Origin: Prosopocoilus inquinatus
Lineage: Eukaryota > Arthropoda > Insecta > Coleoptera > Lucanidae
Direction: 5' to 3'
DNA length: 64,000 nt
Assembly (NCBI GenBank): GCA_036172665.1
Contig: CM069870.1
Span: 56,110,212 to 56,174,211, forward strand
The notes beneath the pieces were generated by a model. The model was not told where the DNA came from. It made no database searches and saw nothing but the letters and a program-made list of their open reading frames with translations. The translations under genes and the position numbers were made by a program. The stretch's first letter is position 1. The number at the start of each line of letters is the position of its first letter. This document shows positions 44,041 through 55,429 of the stretch, in pieces.

Positions 44041-46329
44041 ATGGCAAAAACAAAAAAAAAACAGGCCAATTCTACAAAAAAGCAGACAAAAAGAATATTT
44101 TTTTCATATTCTGATGAGAATATGCAAAAGGCTGTGCAAGCAGTGAAGGAAAACAGTCTTAGTAAAAAACAGGCTGCACGACAGTTCGGTGTTCCCCGAA
44201 GTACACTAATCAGAAAATTGTCAGGTGCTGTCCCTCTTCAAAGGAAAATGGGCCCTCAGTCGGAATTATCTGAAACAGAAGAAAACACATTAGTTACATG
44301 GATTCTTGCTATGGCGAAGAAAGGATTTCCAGTGCATAAACAGAATCTTCTTTTGTCAGTCAAAAAATTTCTAGAAGACAATGGTAGAGAAATTCGGTAC
44401 TTAAAAGAATCTAAAACCCCAGGACGATCCTGGTTTGAAGGTTTTCTAAAACGCCATCCGGAGATAAAAGAAAAAAATGCCGAATCAGTAAGCAAGGCTC
44501 GAGCTGCAGTTACGCAAGATCGCATTCATGGTTGGTTTGATGAAATATCAGATCATTTTAAAGAAAAACATCTAGAATCGATTCTTCTGGATCCCAGCCG
44601 CATATTTAATGGTGATGAATCTGGATTTGTTTTGTGTCCAAAAAGTGGGAAAGTTTTAGGACCAGCCAAGACGACTGAAGATTTTTATGAAAGAGTAAGT
44701 TCCAAAAAAGAACAGATTACAGTCATGGCCACATTTTCAGCTAATGGAACTGTAGTACCTCCAATGCTAATTTTTCCGTATAAAAAGATGCCAAAAGCTA
44801 TTGTTGAATCTATTCCTGAAAATTGGGCACTTGGTAGGTCAGATTCTGGATGGATTAATTCAGAAGTGTTCTATGAATACCTCTCAAATCATTTTATACC
44901 GTTCGTGAAATCATCAAATATTGATCGGCCAGTTGTACTTTTTGTGGACGGGCATCGTTCTCACCTAACTCAACAAGCAAGCCTACTCTGTGATGAGAAC
45001 GGTATCATTTTAATATCCTTACTTCCAAACACCACTCACATTATGCAACCGGCAGATGTAGCTGTATTCAAGCCTCTTAAGTCGGGATGGAAATCTGCTG
45101 TTAGGACCTGGAAATTTCAAAATTTTCCTAAAGAAGTGAACAGGTATACATTTGGGACAATTTTAAAAGCAGTATTTGATCAATTTGCTACAGCTACAAT
45201 CCAAAATGGATTTAGGAAAAGTGGTTTATTTCCTTTTGACAAAAATAATGTAGATTATACAAAGTGTATTCCAAATAGAATAATAACATCTGAAAATATT
45301 CTAAATGAGTATAACACAAACAACACGGCAATAAAAACCATTGAAGGAAAAATTGAAAAAGAAGAACTGGATCAATTCCTGCAAACATATAGAACTGGTG
45401 CCGCATGGACTGGGAATATAGAGTCAGTCAACTTGTATAAAGTGTGGTGTGCTATAAGAAACGATAACAATCCTACTTCCTCCCAAGATATGAGCTCAGT
45501 TAGCCAAAAGTCAGATAATCTGTCTCTCGCAGAAGAAAATATGGATGTTTCAACTCCAAGAGCTGATGCTCAAGAACCTTACAATGCAAGAGAGGTTTCT
45601 CCAATTCAGGAACAACCTTCCACAAGTTCACAGTGGAAAACCCCCAAAGATGCCACGAAGAAATATTACGAGAGCAAGGAAGGAGAAGGTTATAAAATAC
45701 CATCGCCATTTAAAAAATGTTTGGTATTTCCTAATTCTAATCCTACAGAAATAAAAACCCCAAAGCGCAAGAGAAAAATATTTCCAGCAGTTGTGTCGAG
45801 TGGAAAGTACAGAGAGTTTTATAAAAATGAAGAAACTAAGAAGTTACTCCCTAAAACAAAAAATAAAAAGAAACTTAGAGCGGTCATTGAAAGTTCTGAT
45901 TCAGATGTAAGTGTCAGATACAATGATGAGGATTTAGATGTGAGTGACCTCGAAGATTTAGATCTGACGGTGGGAAAATTTGTAATCATCAAATACGAGA
46001 ACAACCATTATCCTGGTGAGTAAGAAAACCACTGATTCGATGTTTGATTGAAATGTCTGTTTTTTTTTTAAACCTGTAATAGAGACCTATTTACTTATTA
46101 TTATTCTAGAAAATATCTTACCTTTGCAGGAGTTATCTTGAAGAGTGACGTACAAGGGGCACAGATTCGGTCCATGGTTACCGCAGGGCTGATGGATTCA
46201 TGGAAGTGGCCAGTCAAAGATGATATATTATATTATTTTAGAGAGGACATTGTTTGTAATATTGCAGAGCCTAAACAAAAGAATCAGAGGGGCCATTACA
46301 GTGTTCCTGAAATTACAAAATTTGAATAG
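44041..46329 (+). CDS. pogo/Tigger-like DDE transposase, two exons
   Basis: Exon 1 (44041-46015) starts MAKTKKKQANSTKKQ. It has a psq-type helix-turn-helix at about residues 27-62 (LSKKQAARQFGVPRSTLIRK), followed by a CENP-B/Tc5-type DNA-binding domain to about 145 (PGRSWFEGFLKRHPEIKEK). The DDE domain has aspartates in FNGDESGF (about 191), LFVDGHRSHL (about 303) and QPADVAVFKPLK (about 339), spaced DD35D. A lysine-rich KTPKRKRKIF segment could be a nuclear signal, and an acidic ESSDSDVS-rich tail follows. A GTGAGTAAG donor at 46016 and a TTTGCAG acceptor at 46129 define a 114-base intron. Splicing turns NHYPGE-stop into NHYPGVILKSD and adds a C-terminal domain (WKWPVKDDILYYF, NQRGHYSVPE) common in these proteins. 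Spliced length is 724 residues. No frameshift is seen. Confidence 0.92.
46016..46129 (+). other. Intron of the pogo transposase gene
   Basis: Donor GTGAGTAAG, acceptor CTTACCTTTGCAG, length 114 bases. The junction keeps the frame and restores a conserved C-terminal domain encoded at 46130-46329. If unspliced, the protein ends eight bases into the intron. Confidence 0.85.
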
Positions 46330-46701
46330 ATTTTAAAAATTTAAAGGTGTCCATTACTCACCCAAAATGTGACCATTATTGATGATAGTATGTCCACCAC
46401 TGGCACGTTTGACATTTTACAAATTATAAAATATAATCCATAAATATATATGAAGTTAAGCGCTCAAACATATACTAAAAGGAAGCACATAAAATTCACT
46501 ACACTTGGTCATATTTCATATTTGTCTCTATAAAATGTCATAGTTTTTGAGAATTTTTTAAATTGAGATTTTCTCTTGGGTGTCCATTACTGGAGCAATT
46601 ACCCTACTTGAATCAGGCTTGCACAAATTTTTTATGAAAGTTTCTATGGCCCGTGTTCTCACCTAGTCTTTAATTTAGCAACGCCTTGATTAAATCACTC
46701 T

Positions 46702-46915
46702 GGCTGAGTTGCCCACTGAAGGTTTAAACTACGTTTAACGTTAACTAAAGTTTTATTCTTTTTTTGGTTGTTCAGATAGAGATTAAGATGTAAAACGTAG
46801 TTTAACTATGAATTAAGATGTAAAACGTGGTTTAACTATGCAAGAAAACTGTGGTTTGACACTTAATCCGCAGTTAATAAATTGCTAGTTTAATCGAGCA
46901 CTGAGCGACTCAGCC
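46702..46915. mobile_element. MITE candidate with GGCTGAGT ends (214 bp)
   Basis: Left end GGCTGAGTTGCCCACTG. The right end read inversely is GGCTGAGTCGCTCAGTG. The first 17 positions match at 14. Inside, a 30-base unit containing TTAAGATGTAAAACGTRGTT is duplicated (about 46783 and 46813). The target duplication is unclear (possibly TCT). Confidence 0.55.
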
Positions 46916-46919
46916 TCTG

Positions 46920-47475
46920 ACTCTCTTACTCATGAAATTCGCATGAAGGTATACCGTTTATGTTTATTTTAAATATGACTTTAGTTACAGACGACTTTAG
47001 TTATGGTCCTATGAAATGAAGCCACAAATAAATTAGTGTACAGCGCCGTTAATGGCAAGGTTTACCAGAAGGGTAGCCGAATCATCTTTTCGCTTATACA
47101 ATTTGAGCAAGGTTAAGAGTGCCAAAAATTACACCTCGAAAATCACAGACACAGAGACAGAAAAGAGATAGACACGTTTCTTGATTATATTATTATTTTC
47201 TGTTTAAGAATTATTTTGATATCTAATAACTCTAGTTGACATTTCTAAACTTTCTTTATTACTGCCGTAAAACCACATAATTTGAAGTAATAGTGAATAC
47301 ATCAACAGATTTATTATACCACGTCTAGATTCTGAGTTAGGTAAACGCAGATAGAGGAACAGGTAAGAGAGTTGATGCGATTTATTACATTGGGATCAAA
47401 CAATAAACAAGGAAAAACATGTGAAATATGTACAAGTACAAAATAACGCAAAAATTAAAAGAAGTTACTACTTTA
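46920..47475. other. No gene recognised
   Basis: AT-rich, no open frames above 60 codons. Confidence 0.4.
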
Positions 47476-47477
47476 AT

Positions 47478-47660
47478 GCTTAACAAAACAACGCTATTTT
47501 TCCTTTTATTAGGGACATCATATTCTTTTTGAAAAATCCAACAAAAATCGCCCATCATCTATCGTGGTATCTATTTTCCTTGGTATCTACTTTCCATAAC
47601 ACTAATATCCTAGTGAAACCTTTCACCATGCTCGTCACTGCACCTAAATTATCATACGAC
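47478..47660 (-). pseudogene. Relic of an arthropod multicopy 'SDEHGERFHQDI' protein
   Basis: On the minus strand, across small indels, the sequence reads NLGAV, then DEHGERFH-stop-DI, SVMESRYQGK, MMGDFCWIFQKEYDV and PNKRKNSVV. I recognise this as the C-terminal part of an uncharacterised protein found in many copies in arthropod genomes, whose family motif resembles SDEHGERFHQDI followed by ME-RYQGKW and M-DYCW. Two or three stops and one small deletion (GTGACGAG) kill it. Its upstream part is cut off by the repeat at 47697. The function of the family is unknown to me. Confidence 0.65.
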
Positions 47661-47696
47661 AACGACTAAATTTTTATATAAAAGGATAGTTTAAAC

Positions 47697-47990
47697 AGCG
47701 GCATCCTACGGTCGCTTTTTGACCTAACATTGCATTAGGATTGACAAATTGAATTATTGAAGCCAGTTTGCTACATAATAAGTCATCCCATGTAAGGCGG
47801 CCATGCTTGATATCAAAGCATAAAAAAAAATTGTTTTAAATCGTCTTTGATTGCAGTGAATTCCTCGAGCAGCTGTGTATTTGCGATTATCCTTGGTCGA
47901 ATCGTTTTGGTGTGCAGTGGAACTCTCGAGCTACGCTTTTGCTGATGAAGCACTAAATAGGGCTGAAATAGCTGAATAGGGGCTTATTTG
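47697..47990 (+). repeat. Hairpin repeat family, copy 3 (long, diverged)
   Basis: Head CGGTCGCTTTTTGACCTAAC and CATTGCATTAGGAT, then GGCGGCCATGCTTG, then TTTGATTGCAGTGAATTCCTC and a CTCGAGCTACGCTTTTGCTG block. It combines blocks seen separately in the 7258 and 56703 copies, so it may be nearest to a full-length element. Weaker echoes of the last block occur at about 48850 and 49075. Confidence 0.7.
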
Positions 47991-48584
47991 ACTTTTGCTC
48001 TTATTTGTTAATGGGGAAGCCATAGATAAAAAAAGCTATGAATTTCATTGGATCATTTGGACCTGTAAACGTTCTAAATCGCTTTCCAAATATTTCAGAA
48101 ATTTATAAGAGAGTATGTAAATGTGAGGGAACTAAAATACGAATTAACAATAAATCATGTTATTAACCTTTCAATATCACTAAAAGCATCTATAAACGTG
48201 TAAACAATAAAAACATAGCGAAGTCCAGGAAAACATGCTCATTTAATTTCTCGCTTTTGGTTAGAGCGAACCGCAGCTTTAATGTTAAGTTACGTAGGTA
48301 GGTTTTGTGAATTTTCTCCAATTTTTTTTTATGTAATGATATAAAAATTCTATTTGATTGAAAAGGGAAAAGGATACTCTATAGTATTTTGTAAAAAAAA
48401 ATATCGATGACATCACGACTCCTATACAGTATAGACAAAAAAATATTTTATTCTTCACTCTCTAAAAAGGAACATCTCATTCAAGCATATATACATACTT
48501 TATTGGATGTTTGAACAAAAATAAACTAGTTACAGCTCGGGGTCTTTATAATCAAATAGACGGTATATTTTATATACATATTTA

Positions 48585-48730
48585 TGGCCAGTTGCACTAA
48601 ACACTTAAGTCGACTTTAACTTTAAGCACCGCTTAGAATGTGATTTACTGAATATTGTGTACTCTCAAGTGTCACATTATAAGCAGTACTTAAATTTAAG
48701 ATCGACTTAAATGTTTGGTGCAACTGGCTA
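48585..48730. mobile_element. PIF/Harbinger-like MITE, family C (146 bp)
   Basis: Terminal repeats TGGCCAGTTGCAC and, inverted, TAGCCAGTTGCAC. Sub-terminal CACTTAAGTCGAC pairs with TCGACTTAAATG. TTA flanks at 48582-48584 and 48731-48733. Near-palindromic over its whole length. Confidence 0.85.
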
Positions 48731-49429
48731 TTAGTGTTGTGGTAATTTTTTCACATTTATCACAGAAAACCTTCACCTTTCAAACACCGATTTCAAAAAA
48801 GTATAATTAAATAATTTTTGTTTATTTGTGCATTGAAGACCTACTGGTGGTAGAGTTCTCTTCTGCTGATTAGGGCCGAGAAAACAATGCAGAGGCTGCT
48901 TGAGGACCGAAATGCAATCTAACACTACGCAAAGGCACGCTAATTGTGTCCGCATTGACTTCTTTGTTTGTGTTCGTTGTTACTTGCTTTTCTTGCGGTT
49001 TAAGCTGTGTTTGCAATTAAGTGATAACCGTGCATAAATCGGCTGGATCACTCATATTACGGTAGAGTTACTCGAGCTACTCTTCTGCTTGTGAGTTCTT
49101 AATTACGGTCGAAATAACTATAAAGAGGAAACTTGAAGTTCAGTTTCAATCTAGCCTATTTGCATTTGTAACTCTATAATTAGAGTTAGATTTGTAAATG
49201 ATGAATACAAATCGCAATAACTTTTTTAATATTTGTTTTTAGGTAAAATAGCAAAAAGTAATTTGTGTTTGGTATTTGATGTTCTTTCATTTGTATTTTG
49301 AAAACGTTGTTTCTTTTATAATATGTACTACTGTACTACGAAGTTAGCAATACTGACACAGTAGCTTAGATCGCCCTGCATAGGAAGGCTAGCACTCATT
49401 GTTTCGGGAATTGCTACCATCCGTTTTAA

Positions 49430-51266
49430 CCTTTTCGAGACGGTATCCAGTATTTGTACTTTTTCTGATCTTTTCCTGATCTTTTCGTTGCATTTAGTCT
49501 TATGTTTGACCAGTAAACAGTTTTAATTTAAAAAATGTTGCATATATATATGGGGAGAAGTCAAAGGGGCAATCTGGTACATATGTGTACCAGTAATACT
49601 TCATGGTGGTGCATATAAGTACCATCAGTGTTCAAACACTTACATGAAATAAATAAAACACGGCCATTTGTGCGAACAATTTTTAGGTAAAGGGTGGAGA
49701 GATGCTACAATGAATATACAACCTACTGGTGCATGTGCGTACCAATTTAAATGCGAAATTTTACATTTAGTCCCGAGGAAACACGAAATGGTACATATTG
49801 CTACGTTATTTTAGTTGAAGGTTTAATTTTGGTTATGTTAAAAAAGTTTTATTTATATTTTTGGGATGTATTATTATGATTTCGCATCAGAATTTTGTTG
49901 AAAGTCAGTGTAAATTTCGTGTATCAAGTAATTCCAAGGTATTTCGCCTCAAATAATGCTTACACTAAAACACAAATTTTGTTCCATGAATTAAATGATA
50001 TGGGTTACGACAAAACACGTTGAACCGCAACCTAAAGTCAGTCTTGAAGCTTCTACGATGTAACAGAGGACTTCAGGACTTTGCTGATATGAAGGCATCT
50101 CTTAAGCCTAGCAAAAGGTGAACATCGTAAGCCAAAATGGTCATCTTCAACCAAGAAGTCTTCAAGCATCACGACAATAAGAAACACATCCGCGGTAACA
50201 AAACAAAACATGTACGGAGATTATTGTTTGATATCTGTAAAGGCAATTCATTTGGGAACATTTTAAAACATTACATAAGTCGGTAGCAACAGTAACAAGG
50301 AAGTAGTTTTTTGTGAAAAGCAATAAAACTCATTTAACAAAAAAGTGTTTACTAGAAATTGGGAATGACGCGCTCTAAGGATAGTCAGAAAACGAGAGGG
50401 AGGTGTTTTTCTTGTATAATCTATATAAGGGGATGGAGCGATTTTCGCAGAAAGTGATCAAAATACCAGCAAACAATCCGCGTCGGGTATTATCGAAGAA
50501 AGTAATTTAAAAACGGAAGTATAGTGTCGAGGTTATCATTGAATTAAAAATATGAACGAGTGCGTGCGTGTATATTAATAGTAAAGTGCAGATGGGACAA
50601 AAGCCGTAAGATGAACAAAAATATTAACATAACGTCGGGAACTATTTAAATCACTTATCAATTTTAATAAAGGATTGTTCAAATAAATTTAACGTTAAAT
50701 GTCAAGACAAATAACAAACATTTAAAGGAAAGCTAACGTATCAGTATCGCAAAAATAAATATCAAACAATTAATAACTCCATTACAGGACCTTAGTTTGT
50801 TATAACCCGTTTAAAAAAAAGAAATACATTTCATTTATTGTTGCAAAATCAAAAATTTGTTAAATAAACTCATAGAAGAAAATAAACGATTTTAATTTTA
50901 ATTTTAATTTCATTCAAAATTATATTTGAGCTTTTATTTATAACTACGGGACGCTATTATGTATTTTGTTCGATTTATTTCGAACGAGGCGACAACGGGT
51001 GTGTGTCCATTGAGGCGTCGCTGCAGCGTAGTACGTTTGCCGCTTCGTTAGTATTTAATCGAACAAAATATATAATTCCGTTCCCTGCTTATAACAATTA
51101 GAAAAGAACCCAAAAGATTGTTATAAACAACAAACAGAAAGGTCACGTCCCTGGACCTATAAGAGTTTCATGTTAACAAAAATTTATATACATTATTACA
51201 AAAAAATATAGTTGCACGAGAAATAACAATAACGTAGCAATATGTGTACCCGGAGTCTCGAAAGGG
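49430..51266. mobile_element. Non-autonomous piggyBac-like element (1.84 kb)
   Basis: TTAA at 49426-49429 and 51267-51270 flanks ends that read inward CCTTTTCGAGAC and CCCTTTCGAGAC, differing at one of 12 bases. TTAA targets and short C-rich tips are piggyBac hallmarks. No open frame above 60 codons lies inside and I see no transposase remnant, so it would depend on another copy. GTACC/GGTAC-type words (TATGTGTACC) cluster near both ends, perhaps sub-terminal binding sites. Confidence 0.6.
50955..51073. repeat. Inverted pair ATTTTGTTCGATT / AATCGAACAAAAT
   Basis: Arms at about 50961-50973 and 51057-51069 enclose a GC-richer centre with CGTCGCTGCAGCG. It could be a small MITE nested in the piggyBac-like element. 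Confidence 0.5.
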
Positions 51267-51279
51267 TTAAGCTAGGAAG

Positions 51280-53470
51280 ACTTTTCTGAATTGATCGGAT
51301 CGGATAACCAAAGAATGTATCATCAGATCAGTAACAACGTTCGGGTTCTCGTAATTTATCATATTTGCTGAAAATAATGATAATAATAATAGTGGCTTTA
51401 TTTGACAGCAATGCTATTATTGCAGAGTAAAAAGCATGTTTATTGACAATTAGATTAATTTTTCACTTTTAGTTTAGCACTCATGGTATCCTCAGTGCGG
51501 ATAAAACATGTGTGCTCTGTAAAATAGTGTTCACACTTTATACAGGTGTAGTGCAGGGTTATGAATTGTACAGTGTCATATTTGCGTGAAAGATAAGTAC
51601 TGGGATCAAATGTAAAGTTAACTTAATTAAACACAAGTTAACATTTTGTAACCAGTAGTATCTCAAGAAATATTTAGGTACACATAATTTATGTTCCAGA
51701 CGTTTTGTGCTCTAAATAAAGATGTAATTAAAAAAATCTTGGCAACGTAATGAGAACTTCCTAATCTTTAAATAACGTCATAAATAAGAGCTTGATACTC
51801 CTCGTAAATTCTGCAAAGAATCTCCATTGTTTTGATTGTTCAAAATCGACGTCGGTTCCTCCGACGGCCCATGGCAACACCGCCGTCGACAATTACGAAG
51901 ATTATTTATAATAAAACATGTGTACGTTACTCGATCAAAGCATACTTTTTATTTAGCGCGCGCTCGGCGCGCTTCTGTGCGCGGTTTTGCAATTCGAAAG
52001 CCAAATTTATTAATCTTTTGAGAAAATACATAAATTACAATCAAATTATATACGTGTGGGATTGAATTATTGCGTACGCAAAGGAAAAGTGAACAAGTGG
52101 AAGCTGTGTTTTCGAATCGCCCGCCGGCTATTATTAAATCGTTAGGTAATGGACTGTTTTTTCCGTAACATATTTTTTTTCCGATAATTTATGATTTGCA
52201 AGCCCGAAAATAAGAAATATATCTCCAGTCAAGCGACGTAGAACGCCGAGTGTAGCCTATATATTTTGAGGAAGACTGACGGTCAGTTTCCTGACAGATT
52301 TATAACACCAGGTTTTCATCGTTTTCAAAATTATTTTTTTTTTTATAAATAAAAAGGGATTGAAATAGATTTCCTAATAATTTAAATCTCGAGCTTAGTT
52401 AGAATGTGAAGCAAAACTTTGTCTTCCTTATACCTGATAACGGAAGTTACAATTTACAACAGAAATGTTTCTAAGTTGAAGAGGCAGTAGTTTAAAACTT
52501 AACTCATCTTAATTAGATGTGAGGCAAATAAAATCTACACATGTTAAAATTTAAGACCTTTAGAATCTGTTCCGCTTACACATTTAAGCTCCCTTTGTAA
52601 CTCTAAACCAGCTTTAAACTTTTGCCGTATATCACCAAGAGGTATAATAAACATTATGTGCATTAGCACGCCGGCAAATGTATACCTTATTTCAATTTGC
52701 AATTTGCGTTCGCGCAAAACCTGATTCTCTGTCCACGTTTAAAACAATAATAACGAGCTTGATGTGTACATCAGCGTCAAATTAATTCGGTTCGAAAACG
52801 TGTCCCCTGCTCAGTTCGCAATCCAAAAGAAGACGCGGTAACTTATTTATGCTAATTCACCGTTCGCTCTTAAAAAAAAGAGGCTTTAAACTGCATCGGC
52901 TCGCTTATAATTTATTTAATACTTTTAAATGTGCTCAACTTATTATTTATAATTATTTCATTACAAGTCCTGTTGTAGACGTTATTTCACGGCAATTTCT
53001 ATAATTTAATTTTATTTCAGCGTTCATAAAAAGCTTTCAAGCGACATGCCTGCAACATTAATTATATGTTCTTCATAATTAGGAAAGATACTTTAAGTAC
53101 GTCTAAATATGCTTGTGAATTATTTATCTCTGACATAAATTACAACAAAAATACCATCGGCGTCGTTAAAAATTATCGCTCGTTTCTCGAATTTTATGTT
53201 AATAAATTTACAGATTCAAGTTGCGTTCACTTACACCGTTACGAATATGAATATAAAAAGGAAAAAATATGCTTACGAACACATTTCTCATTTATTGTTG
53301 TTCATTTTAATTAATTAAACTTTCTGTATCGGTAAATAATTTAAGCTACAAACTAAAGTAAGTAAGAAAAAAATCCGCTTTAGAATTTACTAAAGAATAA
53401 ATAAATAAAAAGAATACTGGGAATTAAAGCACCTCATTGTCAGCTAAAAATTATCACATTGCTTTAGTAG
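51280..53470. other. No gene recognised; possible non-LTR tail and small GC island
   Basis: An (AAT)-rich tract with TTTATTTGACA and TTTATTGACA follows at 51380-51450 and may be a non-LTR 3' tail. A GC-richer segment at 51840-51985 contains a GCGCGCTCGGCGCGC palindrome. The overlapping frames there (51832-52065, 51836-52021) match nothing known. Confidence 0.35.
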
Positions 53471-53474
53471 TATG

Positions 53475-55425
53475 TACAGGGTGGGCCAAATTGTGACACT
53501 TTTAAAGGGAAACATCAATTTCTAGATGAATTAAGCAAAAGCTGATCTCGGTACCTGGAGCTCGATTTTTCTGACAAGTTTAATGGCAAAAACCGCATTT
53601 TAATATCTAGAACCGTTTAGGAGCTACGGGGTGTTTTACAAAATTCTGCGATTTCTAAATATCCAAGAATGATCACGACTGATCAGTTAAGGAATCGATT
53701 CTATAACTGAGCTGCAGTCAAAAATTTTTGACACAAAGATTTTTGCAAAGCAAATTTTTAAAATTAACAATTAATAATAAGAACAATTTCACATGATTAT
53801 TAGTGATTACTTAGTGAGGAGGACACAAAGTTAAACCACTAGTTATAATAATAAATTTCATTACAAATATTTTTTTTTAGAATTAATTTTGAATTTACAT
53901 TTTTGACACCTGATTATTTGCGAAATTTAGAAAATTCAATCACCATAGAAAAAATTGTTTATTCATTATTAGGTAATATGATGTAAATTTTGATTTCCAA
54001 CAACTAGATTGTATTTTAAAATTTAATAGGTAAATATAAATACAACTAAGTTTCTCGATATCAGTTCTTTTATTAGTACTTCTTTATAACAAAAAATGTA
54101 TGGCACATTTCAATAAAAAGTATTTGACTCAAAACTGGTTCAATATCTAATGTTTTTGCATCTTCAAAATTAATTTTATGGTCTTCATTATTGGCATGTT
54201 CAGATAAAGCCCAAGCATTAGGGCTAAGTCTAATATCACTTTTATGAGAAATAATTCTTGAACGAGTCGTTCTTGATGTTTGACCAATATAAACAGAATC
54301 TCAATCATGACAAGGAAACAGAAAAAAATTAATATAGCTATTCGTTTGAAATGTTTTAGCGGTCCACTTCCACACCCCAGATTTGTTTATTATTATTTTT
54401 TCTCACTTTCACACTTATACTTTTGTAATTAGTATAATTGATAATTAATTGCATGATTTATATTTATATTAAATATGTCCCGTTGTTGGTTAATTGGCAG
54501 AACAGCTTCGCTGAACTTCGCCAACTAAATAAAGACTTTTTTATGCATAAAATAAAATAAAGATGTTTTATTTAACAGGAAAGTTGACTATTTTTAAGTG
54601 TAATGTGTTGCTAATCTCAGTTTTAATACGATTTTGTTTCAATAAATGACTGATTTTCTTTTTGAAAGCATTCCTTGTGCCATTGCTCTTTTGTACTATA
54701 TATATTTGAACTATATGTATAGTCATATTTATTTTATAGTTATATTTTAAAATACCGAAACCCCAGAATTACGGTATTTTAAGTATAAATATCGAATGAA
54801 TATCGGTATTGTAAAAATGCCCCGGTATTCCATGTCGTAAATGGTATTACAGCGAAATTTGAAAATCAATATGCAATAAAATGTTTATATTTCTAAATTT
54901 TCAAATTTCCCTGGAAAAGCGTTATTTGGCCATTTTATGTGATAGTATGGGAAAGCAAAATTGTGTCAAACTTTGAAAGAGCCTACTGAGATTTTGCAGA
55001 AACGTTATTTCTTTTAATCGTCAGTCATAGCCTACTTGAATATTGTTAAAATTATTTAAAACTATATTTTGCAAACTTTTTGATTAATATACCAAGTGTT
55101 TACATTTCTAAAAAGGTCATTTTATTCTCTTTTCAAAAATGTGAAAATATACAGGTTGGTCTTTATACAAAATCAGAAGTTACCTTAAAGAAGTTTTTAC
55201 AGAAATTGAAAATTTTCATAAACAAAACAGTCATAAAAGTTTTTAGAATTGGCAGAATTTTGAAAAAGAGCCCGTAGTTCCTAAATGGTTCAAGATATCA
55301 AAATACAGTTTTTACCATTAAACTTGTCATAAAAATCGAGCTCCAGACACCGAGGACAGTTTTTATCTAACTCATTAAAAAATAGCTATTTTCCTTTAAA
55401 AGTGTCAAATTTGGTCCATCCCGTA
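53475..55425. mobile_element. TIR/foldback element of about 1.95 kb with 190-bp arms
   Basis: The left arm starts TACAGGGTGGGCCAAATTGT. The right arm read inversely starts TACGGGATGGACCAAATTTG. Similarity continues for about 190 bases (ACTTTTAAAGG, GAGCTCGATTTTT, AAAATTCTGC) to about 53666 and 55238. No transposase is recognised inside, only a Penelope fragment. The family is unknown. The tip TACAGGRTG resembles that of the 28761-30828 element. Confidence 0.75.
54070..54322 (-). pseudogene. Penelope-like GIY-YIG endonuclease fragment
   Basis: The minus strand reads FPCHD-stop-DSVYIGQTSRTTRSR, IISHKSDIRLSPNAW, ALSEHANNEDHKINFEDAK and LDIEPVLSQ. These are the GIY-YIG core (YIGQT), the arginine helix and the H-x-x-x-H-type segment of a Penelope-like endonuclease. 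One stop in the CxxC region and later frameshifts break it. Its sequence is far from the 36-38 kb copies, so it belongs to a different Penelope lineage. Confidence 0.85.
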
Positions 55426-55429
55426 TATT

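Larger units (their letters stand above)
43501..46604 (+). mobile_element. pogo-type (Tc1/mariner superfamily) transposon, apparently intact
   Basis: Terminal repeats GGGTARTTGCTCCAGTAATG face each other at 43501 and 46604, each followed outside by TA (43499-43500 and 46605-46606). Sub-terminal copies of the tip motif TCCATTACT / AGTAATGGA recur at about 43514, 43920, 43940 and 46350, and a variant at about 46390. These are likely transposase-binding sites. The single gene inside has a long undamaged frame plus a clear intron, making this the best-preserved element in the window. Confidence 0.93.

Noticed and set aside
44256..46004. Antisense and alternative frames inside the pogo transposase
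   Set aside because: They are shadows of the 44041-46015 frame, with no independent start context or motif.
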